Assembly: GCA_041398965.1 (NCBI GenBank)
Contig: JAWKTT010000014.1
Location: 71,208-135,207 of the forward strand
DNA length: 64,000 nt
Origin: JAWKTT01 sp041398965
GTDB taxonomy: Bacteria > Planctomycetota > Planctomycetia > Planctomycetales > Planctomycetaceae
Direction: 5' to 3'
The notes beneath the pieces are model-generated. The model was not told the origin of the DNA, made no database searches, and was given only the letters and a program-made list of their open reading frames with translations. Each line of letters begins with the position of its first letter. Position 1 is the stretch's first letter. This document shows, one piece after another, positions 20,504 to 28,238 of this stretch. Both the position numbers and the translations under genes were made by a program.

Positions 20504-20608
20504 CTTAAATTGCGACGATCGTTGCAGTGATTGCCCCAAGCGATGGGGCCGCCAAAGCAGTAACCGCTGCTAAACCGCCACCAACCAGGCGTTTCAGACG
20601 GCTGGATT

Positions 20609-21320
20609 GTGGTTCTTTTTTGTCAACCTGAACGGTTTTTGCGGCGGATTGTCTGTCTGAACCGTGGTTTCGGAAGTCGAAAAAAGCGTTGGTGCGTCGA
20701 GTTCGATGGCAGGCAGGTCAATCTGAGAACGGACCGAACGGAGGCATTTCGGCGGTTCCACGAGTTGATGGCTCGTCTGGAAGCGCCGAGTCAATTGGCT
20801 CGCACATCGGCGTTTTCGCTTCCCGAGATCGTGGACCATTTTCTCGACTGGGTGCAGCGGAACCGGGCAGCTGACACCTTTGAGTGGTATCGCTACCGTT
20901 TGGAACGGCTCTGTCAGATTTACCCGACGATGGCGGCTGAGCGATTGCGTCCGTTTCACGTCGAGGAAATGGGTCAACCGTTACGAGTTGTCGATCACCT
21001 CGCGTCGCAACTACCTGCGATCGGCGAAACGGTGCTTCAGCTGGTCTCGAAAACAGGGATACCTCGCGACCGATCCAATCGCTGACATGGAAGTCCCACG
21101 AGCGGAGCGTCGAGAATTCTCGATCTCGGATGCAGACTTCCAGCAGTTGTTGACCTACGTCCGGAATCCCGAATTGGCCGACCTCCTCACGGTCAGCTAG
21201 CTGACCGGTTGTCGTCCGCAGGAGTCGCTCATCGTCGAGGCAGGTCACGTCGATGTCGTGAACCAACGCTGGGTCTTCAAGGTCGCTCAGTCAGGAGAGA
21301 GAATGGAACATAGAGTATGA
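20609..21320 (+). pseudogene. Broken tyrosine integrase remnant
   Basis: The N-terminal part reads as a planctomycete-type phage/tyrosine integrase (FHELMARLEAPSQ, then FLDWVQRNRAADTFEWYRY, the SAM-like core-binding domain). At about 20969 one extra base shifts the frame, and the sequence continues in another frame with SRRNYLRSAKRCFSWSRKQG. At 21198 a TAG stop interrupts the catalytic domain, after which LTGCRPQESLIVEA (catalytic Arg I region) is still readable to a TGA at 21318-21320. The rest of the catalytic domain (HxxR, Tyr) is absent. It lies about 100 bases past tRNA-Arg and probably reflects the integration that founded this island. Confidence 0.85.
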
Positions 21321-21349
21321 CCATCTAATCACAGAGAGTGGTCATCAGG

Positions 21350-21871
21350 TCAATCGGCGAACAACTTCGATAGTTTGGGGTACTGCATTCCGAAGTCCCC
21401 AGCGTCTTCGCGAAAGGGTTCGTCAGGCGGCGTTTCGCCGAGATTGCTGCCCCACGATTGAGGAAAGTCGTCGAGATCGGATTCGTCCTTTCCGAGCTTT
21501 TCGGCCCAGACGAGCATAGCCGGGTTGGAAAACGACAATGTTGATGACCGGTCCTTGCGGGTGACCACTTCTGACAGGGAATCGGGATCGTCGATTGCGC
21601 TGGAATAGATGTGCTCGCCCTGGGCAACGAGCCAGCATCGAAAGTCCCAGAAGCCGTCATCGGAACAGCCATTACCTATCAACCAGGCTGCTCCCCACAA
21701 GCGATAAAAGAACGCCTCCCTCACAAAATGGCCGAACCATTCGTTGAATGAAACGATTTCATCAGAATCAAGCTTCATCAGCAGGCGTTGAAGTCTCCTC
21801 TCCTGTTGTCGGGGGCCGGAATTGTCTTCACTGCTACGGGCGATGATGTGCCAGAAATCAGATGCGGTCAC
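21350..21871 (-). CDS. DUF4240 domain protein
   Basis: This protein has about 173 residues from the GTG at 21871, which is preceded by GGTG at suitable spacing; upstream in-frame sequence is a shadow of the preceding gene. It carries the DUF4240 pattern: DFWHIIARS at the N-terminus, LDSDEIVSFNEWFGHFVREA, then GCSDDGFWDFRCWLVAQG. DUF4240 is often found singly or near polymorphic-toxin immunity genes, but its biochemical role is unknown. It overlaps the upstream CPDCG gene by 14 bases, so the two are translationally coupled. Confidence 0.75.
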   Translation of the reverse strand: MTASDFWHIIARSSEDNSGPRQQERRLQRLLMKLDSDEIVSFNEWFGHFVREAFFYRLWGAAWLIGNGCSDDGFWDFRCWLVAQGEHIYSSAIDDPDSLSEVVTRKDRSSTLSFSNPAMLVWAEKLGKDESDLDDFPQSWGSNLGETPPDEPFREDAGDFGMQYPKLSKLFAD

Positions 21872-22193
21872 TTGAATCACCGGTTTGGTTGTGACTAAGA
21901 AGTTGCCAGTCGAACCGTGGCGTGATGACCGTGAGCGACCCCTCATCGCCAGCGACGAGGTATTCGTGCACATCGCGAAAGAAATCGTGCTTCCTGACCT
22001 CTGCGGAATTCTCAACCAAATACACGCCGCAGTCCGGACAGCTTCCGGTCGCTTCCCACTCGACAAGCAGGTTTTCGTAGGTAGCTAATTCCGATTTCAA
22101 CAGCGTGCAGTCGTAGTCTTCAGGTTCCCACGAATCGCTTCGCCCGATCGCTGACCGGTTCGTCACGCATGACAGTTCTGGAAACGTGATCAC
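21858..22193 (-). CDS. Hypothetical protein with CPDCG motif
   Basis: This 111-residue protein probably starts at a GTG. The middle contains SCPDCGVYLVEN, half of a zinc-ribbon-like site with only one Cys pair. The end is Trp/Asp-rich. Its stop overlaps the start region of the DUF4240 gene, which supports it as real and co-translated. The family was not recognised; an immunity or accessory role beside DUF4240 is only a guess. Confidence 0.55.
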   Translation of the reverse strand: MITFPELSCVTNRSAIGRSDSWEPEDYDCTLLKSELATYENLLVEWEATGSCPDCGVYLVENSAEVRKHDFFRDVHEYLVAGDEGSLTVITPRFDWQLLSHNQTGDSSDRI

Positions 22194-22231
22194 AATTTTC
22201 TAGGCGTTGATGTTGGTCATTTCATTGTCGC

Positions 22232-22492
22232 TCATTGAAGTTGTGAGTGAACAACAAGAGGGCCAGCAGCGGTCAGTAGTTTCTGAACCTCCCGCAATTT
22301 GAAGTCCCGCGAATCACGACGTCCCCCCCAAGGGACCTCGGCTCCTCGACGAATTCCCACATCTTTGACATCGGGCAACTCCTGCTGAGCCGTCCAGAAT
22401 ATGATGTCCTCCTTTCCGAAAAACCGTAGCATGTCATGAAGAACCGGGCCAACCCATCGTCCGAAGTCAGCTGGGAAATCGCGGTGAAGCAC
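22232..22492 (-). CDS. Hypothetical protein or fragment
   Basis: This 86-residue frame has GTG as its only in-frame start. Protein-like composition (FPADFGRWVGPVLHDMLRFFG, EDIIFWTAQQELPDVKDVGI) suggests true coding. Just upstream, a different frame reads RIPEDFTELAAMMDRRVW before the frames shift, so this may be the 3' part of a frameshifted gene starting near 22560. The family is not recognised. Confidence 0.4.
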   Translation of the reverse strand: MLHRDFPADFGRWVGPVLHDMLRFFGKEDIIFWTAQQELPDVKDVGIRRGAEVPWGGRRDSRDFKLREVQKLLTAAGPLVVHSQLQ

Positions 22493-22661
22493 AAACCAAC
22501 TCCCGACTTCGGCCCCACACCCGTCGGTCCATCATCGCTGCCAGTTCAGTGAAATCCTCAGGGATTCGCTCATTTTACTGGTTGCCGCGGAAATCAGATA
22601 CTCTGCGCCCGTCCTGTGTATCTAACTCGCATCCCCCTGTTGCAACCGCTATGCAGAGGGA

Positions 22662-25600
22662 TTACTCATCGCCGCCACTCTCAGCCGGAATCTGCCCCGT
22701 CACCCGCAGAATCTCCTCCGCTTCATCGAGCGAGACGCGTCGATTGCCGTAGTGAACTTGCAAAAAGTCGACTTTGCCAGAGTCTTCGGCTGCAATAATT
22801 CTTCCAGTTTCCGACAGTTCCGCACCGTATGCCCGCGAACCTGCCTGCCAGATTCCAACTGCGGAATGACAATCGCGATGCCGTAGAACGACACTGCTAT
22901 CGGACGTGGCCATATGAAACCCCTTCACTGCATTGGTTCTCGCGTGCATTTCATCCCACCAAGAATTGGCATCCTCACTTGCGATCACAGAGATACAGGC
23001 TCCGTTTTTAACGTTCCACACCCTAACCTCACCACTCAGGTCCTCGGACACCAAATCGCCGTCCGGACTTAGGGTGACTCCGATTATCTCGTCTCCATGC
23101 CCATCCAGCACATGCACACACTTGCAGCGGTTTGCGTCCCAGATCCTTATTGTTCGGTCCCGCGACCACGAAACGAACAGTCCATTGGCCTGGGCAATGA
23201 CCCCTACTACCAGACGGGTGTGCCCCTCGAAGACGGCCTCACACGATAGCCGCGCCATGTTCCACATGCAAATATCTCCGTAACGGTCTCCCCATGCAAG
23301 CACCCTTGTTCCATCAAGTGCGAGTAGTCCATTGATTTTGCTGTGCGACTTTGCCACGGACACCGCAGACTCTTCCGGAAGTCCCCACAGGCAAATGGTC
23401 CCATCCCAAGAAGCAGAAACAATTCTCCCGTCTTGCAAGACCAGTGCTCTTGAAATCGAATCGTCATGCCCAACAAGAGTATTAAGGCATTCACCGTTCA
23501 GGACGTTCCACACTTTCAAAGTGCCGTCCTTTGAGTAGGACAAGAGGTGATCCGCATCTAAACTCAACACGCCGAGAACCCAGTCTCGATGCCCATGGAA
23601 AGCGTTCCGACAGATTCCGGACTCAGGATCCCAAGTGCGGAGAGTCCCATCTTCCGAGTAAGTTACCACGCAATCGCATCCAAGTTGCCTGAGACCGATA
23701 ACAGGTCCCAAGTGTCGCTCGCACGCCGACGGATCCAGTAGGTTGTCCGTTTCCCAAACTCGCAGCGATCCATTACTATCCCATGAAACGACTTCGTGGT
23801 ACTCAGTCTCAATTGCACCTTCGACCCTCCTGCCATGGCCTAATAGTGTCAATTCACACGAACCATTGATTTCATCCCATACTCTCAGGACATTCTGACT
23901 TCTAACCCATGAAAGTATGCGGTTGCAACCAACAGGGATCGCTTCAATGTCGGCCGAGGAGTACGGAGCTACTGAATGACTAGCGGTTCTAGACACTCGC
24001 TTGCCTGAGGTGTCCCACACTTCGATTGTTCTGGAATGGCGATGCACCACAAAAAAGTTCCCGGATGGGAGTGGGCGAGCATAAAGCAAGTCGTTCTTCT
24101 CAAAAGTCAATGCAACTTCGCAGCACTGATGTTCTAGACTCACAACGCAAAGAACATCGTCAAGTGTCGACCATGTAATTACCTGACCGTTCGGTAGAAT
24201 CTGAATACGATCCGGTGCTCTGAAACGGTTAAGTCGGACTGTAATAGACTCGCTTGTCTGAAGGTTTGTGGCAACCAGCATGCCCTTGCAGGCAACGCAA
24301 TACAGGTAATCGCCGGTTGCAGTTTCCAAGACAGTAGAACACGAAAACTCACCGTTGCGACTTGGCCCTTTAAATGATCCAATTCCATCGAGTGTTCCTG
24401 GATTCCACACGTGAGCGTCACAGTTGTTCCACGTAATTAGACCAAGCCCGTCGACAATCCTTGCACCAAGCGCGAGCGTCTGGACACTGGCAATTGATTC
24501 TTTGGTGCCTGTTTCCCACAAACGGAGCGTGCCATCTTTCGACCATGTAACAAACCTATTTGGCGAAGTTGAAATGGCGCCGTAAATTTGGTCGGTGTGT
24601 CCTACGTGCGTGTTTTCGACGGAGTTGTTCATCGTATTGAACAGATGGAGCAAGTGGTTATCTGTGACGAGCAGAAGTCGATGTGCCCCAATCTCTACGA
24701 CCTCCGTGATGTGATCGACCTCATCCAAGAGAAACTCGTTAAGGCAGTCACCGCTATCCAGAGAAAATGCACGCATTTCAGTCCCTGAGATGTGTGAGTG
24801 TGTCCAGTGGGGGGACCACGATGCGACACGTCGACCCGTAAGCAGTTTTACCCCTTCGATCGAACTCGAGTGCCCTTCGAGAACAATGCGACACGGATCG
24901 CGGTTGACGTACTGTTGTCTGCGAATGTGCTTCAGCCAGAACCAATTGCAGCGCCCTTCGGCCAACCACTGCTCTGCGGCCTGCGTCAACGGGCTGTTGT
25001 CGGCATGTTCTGTGGCCAGTTGCAGGAAGATCTTGTGACAGGTGTTGTCTTCCAATCCACGGCGAAAAATGTGGCCCATCTCTTGAAAGAAGTCGGACCA
25101 GATTTCAATACTCTCGACAAGTTGGCTAGGGGCTAAGATACGTAATGTGAGGTAGTCTTCGAATGCGGTTTCCAGCAGGCCGTTGCGGAGTTTGTTGATC
25201 AGGAAGGGGAAGTTGGTCAGTAGGTCGGCGGCGGTCTTGTATTCCTTCGCAGCACAGTAGTGAGGGATGCATTCCGAAAAGCCTCTCTGGGCGGTTGTTT
25301 CCCATTCGTTATCGGCATTATCCCCTTTGGCCTTTTTCTCGAAATACCTAGCGAGGCGGCGGTGCGGATTCCAGTCGACGGTATCGACGTATTCCTGTTT
25401 GATCCACTCAGCGACGCGGCGGTGGTGGATGGTGAGGACGTTCGCCCCGGGGGCGGAGCGTTCGACGAGATAGGGAGACAGGTCCGAGCGGAGGCGGGAC
25501 CAGAGAGCTTGAGGAATTCGGGGAGGATTGGCTGGTAACAGATGCTTGTTCTTCCGGCTATCGTCGTCGAGTTGCTTCTTGAAGTCTGGATCGGCAAACA

Positions 25601-27677
25601 GGAGTTCCAACAGTTCTGTCTCGCTGAGTCCATATCGCGAGGCGGCGAGGTAGCCCAGTGCGTGTTTCACGATCGGCTCACGATGATTTTCGTCTCGGCT
25701 AAGACGAACACACAGTTGTCTGAGGAGTGCAGGTACGCTGCGTCCCGGTGGCTCGGGATCGTTCCACGACGGCCATTGCCGGGCTTCTTCCGCCAGCAGT
25801 TTCAGGTAGAGCGGCTGACGACATTCGGCTCTGGAATTGATGCAGCTGTTAATAAGCTTCTTCTGATCCGCAGACATTTTGCGACCGGTCGAGACGAGCC
25901 ACATGTCGATGAGTCTTACGGCGTCCTCAGCTTCTAAAGCGTCCAGAGAAACGAAGTTGCCCTCGGGAAGATTGCGTGTTTGGAGCACGCGGAACGGCTC
26001 TCCGTCCGGGTCGTTGTCGTCACGATCGGAGAGGCAGGAGACGATGATCTTTACATGCTCGGGCAACTCGCCAAATGGGAGCCATGTCAGCAGGCGACCG
26101 CGTTCCACTTCGGAAAGTTGGTCGAGAGCATCAAGGAATAGAATGTGCGGCTTGTCGGCCGTGGATGCGTCCAAATGTTGCTGAAACTCCTTCTCCAGTT
26201 CCTTCAGTGTCGTGGGGATCGGCTCGGAGATCGATCGTCGCTGGCGCAATTCCTGGCAGAGACTTCGCAGCAGCGAGATGATGTCGGAAGATCGGGGCGT
26301 GATCCCGATGAAGCGCAGGATCGGCTGCGACTCTTGCGGGATGTCGCGGAAAGCCCGAGCCAGCAGGGCCGACTTGCCACAGCCCGATTCCCCGTGGACC
26401 AGCAGCGGATGACGCGAATCGCTGGCGAGATAGGCACGAATCTTCGCCAGTGGGCCATCTTCCTCATCTCTGCCCACGAACAGATCACTGTTCCCTCGCT
26501 GCTCGGCGAACCGCTGATGCTCGGCGATTTCGATCTCAAGTTCACGGTTCGCACGCGCCTCGCTGCCGGCCTTCGTTTCTTCGCCTGTTTTCTGTCGACG
26601 CCAATATTCGCCCATCTGACGTTCGATGATTCCCCGTAGTTGATCTATGACTTGCTCGCAGAACTGCTCCAGTTCCTTTTCGGCAACATTGACCACAACC
26701 CTGTCATCCTTTCCCTCCTCTGTCTTGCGGACCAGTGTGTTGCATGGCATGTGGATGACCCGCTCCTTGTCAAGACGCTTCTCGATCAACTCCTTCTTCA
26801 ATTCCTCCTGGGCTGTGCGAGCGTCGTTATCGAATTCTGCTTGTTCAGCGTCGCCATTGACATTGAAGAAGTCGTTCAACTCGGCCGTCTTGAACTTGTC
26901 ACGATTCGCCTGTGGAATGTTGCGGACGCAGGCGACAACGTGCTCTCTGGAGTTAGGTGCCTGCAGTGCCCCTTCCCAAATCTCCTGTTCGGTGGCCGAT
27001 GCCTGAAAATGGACGATGGATGGCAAAGGTGCATCGGGATCGGATAGGTCGGGAAACCGTCCCCGCATCTGTTCTGGTGGAAAGGCTTTGTTGATGATGC
27101 GCCAGAGGGTCTCTTCGATCGGCTTCCAGACTTCGGCGTCGGTGTAGTCGGTCTGGTCAGCATCACCTGGCTGCGGTTTGAGGCGTGGTTGTAGAACATA
27201 GGTTGGAACAAGGTAGTTCTCATCGAGTCGGTACCAACGGTTCAACACCTGCTGCGGACTCTGACCAGTGATGGTGCTCACGACTTCCTCAGCTGCCGTG
27301 GCGAGTTGATTGTACTCATGTTTGGAGATTTCCTCCGGCAGTGGACGCCAGCCGTAGCGGTCGCCGAGTAGAATCAGAAAGTTGGGTTCGGGGGAAATCT
27401 CCTGGGACCGCCGGAGTTCCTCGAAGCAGATCCGCATCGTCCGGTGAAGCATTCCGGCTTCGGACGAGACTCCCCAACGCAGGTCGATCGCCTGAAACTG
27501 GAATCCTTCCTGCTGGCAGAACACCTCCAGCTTTGGCCACACATGCAGTGCCAGTGCGTCCCGTTCCCGTTTCAGGTCACTGAAGGTGGAACTGACAAAC
27601 ACCCGAATGACTGGGAGATATCGAGATCGCCTGACTTCGTGGTGCGGGACGTCTGGCGGATTTTTGCGTGGAGACAT
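22662..27677 (-). CDS. DUF4062-NACHT/STAND ATPase-WD40 protein
   Basis: The product has 1671 residues. An N-terminal DUF4062 domain (IRVFVSSTFSDLKRERD, residues 24-40; DLRWGVSSEAG; LLGDRYGW) has a flavodoxin/TIR-like fold. A STAND NTPase follows, with Walker A GESGCGKS (429-436) and Walker B ILFLDALDQ (512-520). A helical region comes next, and the last 650 residues carry about a dozen WD40 blades ending in motifs such as DGTLRLWE and DGTLKVWN, probably two propellers. The architecture resembles animal TEP1/NWD1-type proteins and bacterial STAND immune sensors: the propeller would sense a trigger and the N-terminus would act or signal. The start lies three bases after the ryr stop, with GAGGAG just upstream. 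The WD40 portion looks lower in GC than its surroundings. Confidence 0.9.
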   Translation of the reverse strand: MSPRKNPPDVPHHEVRRSRYLPVIRVFVSSTFSDLKRERDALALHVWPKLEVFCQQEGFQFQAIDLRWGVSSEAGMLHRTMRICFEELRRSQEISPEPNFLILLGDRYGWRPLPEEISKHEYNQLATAAEEVVSTITGQSPQQVLNRWYRLDENYLVPTYVLQPRLKPQPGDADQTDYTDAEVWKPIEETLWRIINKAFPPEQMRGRFPDLSDPDAPLPSIVHFQASATEQEIWEGALQAPNSREHVVACVRNIPQANRDKFKTAELNDFFNVNGDAEQAEFDNDARTAQEELKKELIEKRLDKERVIHMPCNTLVRKTEEGKDDRVVVNVAEKELEQFCEQVIDQLRGIIERQMGEYWRRQKTGEETKAGSEARANRELEIEIAEHQRFAEQRGNSDLFVGRDEEDGPLAKIRAYLASDSRHPLLVHGESGCGKSALLARAFRDIPQESQPILRFIGITPRSSDIISLLRSLCQELRQRRSISEPIPTTLKELEKEFQQHLDASTADKPHILFLDALDQLSEVERGRLLTWLPFGELPEHVKIIVSCLSDRDDNDPDGEPFRVLQTRNLPEGNFVSLDALEAEDAVRLIDMWLVSTGRKMSADQKKLINSCINSRAECRQPLYLKLLAEEARQWPSWNDPEPPGRSVPALLRQLCVRLSRDENHREPIVKHALGYLAASRYGLSETELLELLFADPDFKKQLDDDSRKNKHLLPANPPRIPQALWSRLRSDLSPYLVERSAPGANVLTIHHRRVAEWIKQEYVDTVDWNPHRRLARYFEKKAKGDNADNEWETTAQRGFSECIPHYCAAKEYKTAADLLTNFPFLINKLRNGLLETAFEDYLTLRILAPSQLVESIEIWSDFFQEMGHIFRRGLEDNTCHKIFLQLATEHADNSPLTQAAEQWLAEGRCNWFWLKHIRRQQYVNRDPCRIVLEGHSSSIEGVKLLTGRRVASWSPHWTHSHISGTEMRAFSLDSGDCLNEFLLDEVDHITEVVEIGAHRLLLVTDNHLLHLFNTMNNSVENTHVGHTDQIYGAISTSPNRFVTWSKDGTLRLWETGTKESIASVQTLALGARIVDGLGLITWNNCDAHVWNPGTLDGIGSFKGPSRNGEFSCSTVLETATGDYLYCVACKGMLVATNLQTSESITVRLNRFRAPDRIQILPNGQVITWSTLDDVLCVVSLEHQCCEVALTFEKNDLLYARPLPSGNFFVVHRHSRTIEVWDTSGKRVSRTASHSVAPYSSADIEAIPVGCNRILSWVRSQNVLRVWDEINGSCELTLLGHGRRVEGAIETEYHEVVSWDSNGSLRVWETDNLLDPSACERHLGPVIGLRQLGCDCVVTYSEDGTLRTWDPESGICRNAFHGHRDWVLGVLSLDADHLLSYSKDGTLKVWNVLNGECLNTLVGHDDSISRALVLQDGRIVSASWDGTICLWGLPEESAVSVAKSHSKINGLLALDGTRVLAWGDRYGDICMWNMARLSCEAVFEGHTRLVVGVIAQANGLFVSWSRDRTIRIWDANRCKCVHVLDGHGDEIIGVTLSPDGDLVSEDLSGEVRVWNVKNGACISVIASEDANSWWDEMHARTNAVKGFHMATSDSSVVLRHRDCHSAVGIWQAGSRAYGAELSETGRIIAAEDSGKVDFLQVHYGNRRVSLDEAEEILRVTGQIPAESGGDE

Positions 27678-27680
27678 TTG

Positions 27681-28238
27681 TCACTCCTCTTCAGCGATCT
27701 GGTACTTCGTACGCGCGATGATGTTGGGGTAGTTGTTGACGGCGTCGCGGTCTTTGTCCTTTTCGGCGGCGACCTCTTCTTCGAGGGACATCTCTTCTCC
27801 CTTACGTGGACCGTTGCCGAACTTCGCAGGGCCGGCGACGTCACGCTTTCTTGCAATCACCTGTTCAAACTCCGAGTACGGAACCAACAGGTGACTTTCC
27901 TTCTTCTCGCGGTCGACCTTGTCTGCCTTGATCCAGCCGTGGCGGATACGGGCTGCCATCCAGCCGTTGTGTTCGGTTTCGGCCAGGAGATCGAGGTTCT
28001 CTTCGATGACCTTTCTGACCGCCTGTTGGTCTTCTTCCAACCAAGTCTCCCCTTCCTTCAGCGGTACAAGTCGTAACCCGGCCATGGCGAGGACATGATT
28101 AATGCGGATCGCGGCCTCGCGGTTGTCGGCCTTCATGAACTCAGGGAGTTCTTCATAAGGAAGCATCCCCCCGTACTTGGCACGGTAGAACTCGTGAATC
28201 TGTTTAGCGATGGTGTCATAATCGAGTTGAGCAGGCAT
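27681..28238 (-). CDS. RyR-domain protein
   Basis: This 185-residue protein belongs to the bacterial RyR (ryanodine-receptor repeat) family. A first element, PYEELPEFMKADNREAAIRI (residues 27-46), is followed by the core AETEHNGWMAARIRHGW (86-102) and a LLVPYSEFE strand, matching the AExEHxxW...GW...LVPW pattern. The C-terminal 45 residues are charged. RyR domains in bacteria have been predicted to bind nucleotide-derived ligands in conflict systems. The ATG overlaps the upstream AAA+ stop as TGATG, and the next gene follows after three bases, so expression is tightly coupled to both neighbours. No catalytic residues are apparent. Confidence 0.85.
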   Translation of the reverse strand: MPAQLDYDTIAKQIHEFYRAKYGGMLPYEELPEFMKADNREAAIRINHVLAMAGLRLVPLKEGETWLEEDQQAVRKVIEENLDLLAETEHNGWMAARIRHGWIKADKVDREKKESHLLVPYSEFEQVIARKRDVAGPAKFGNGPRKGEEMSLEEEVAAEKDKDRDAVNNYPNIIARTKYQIAEEE

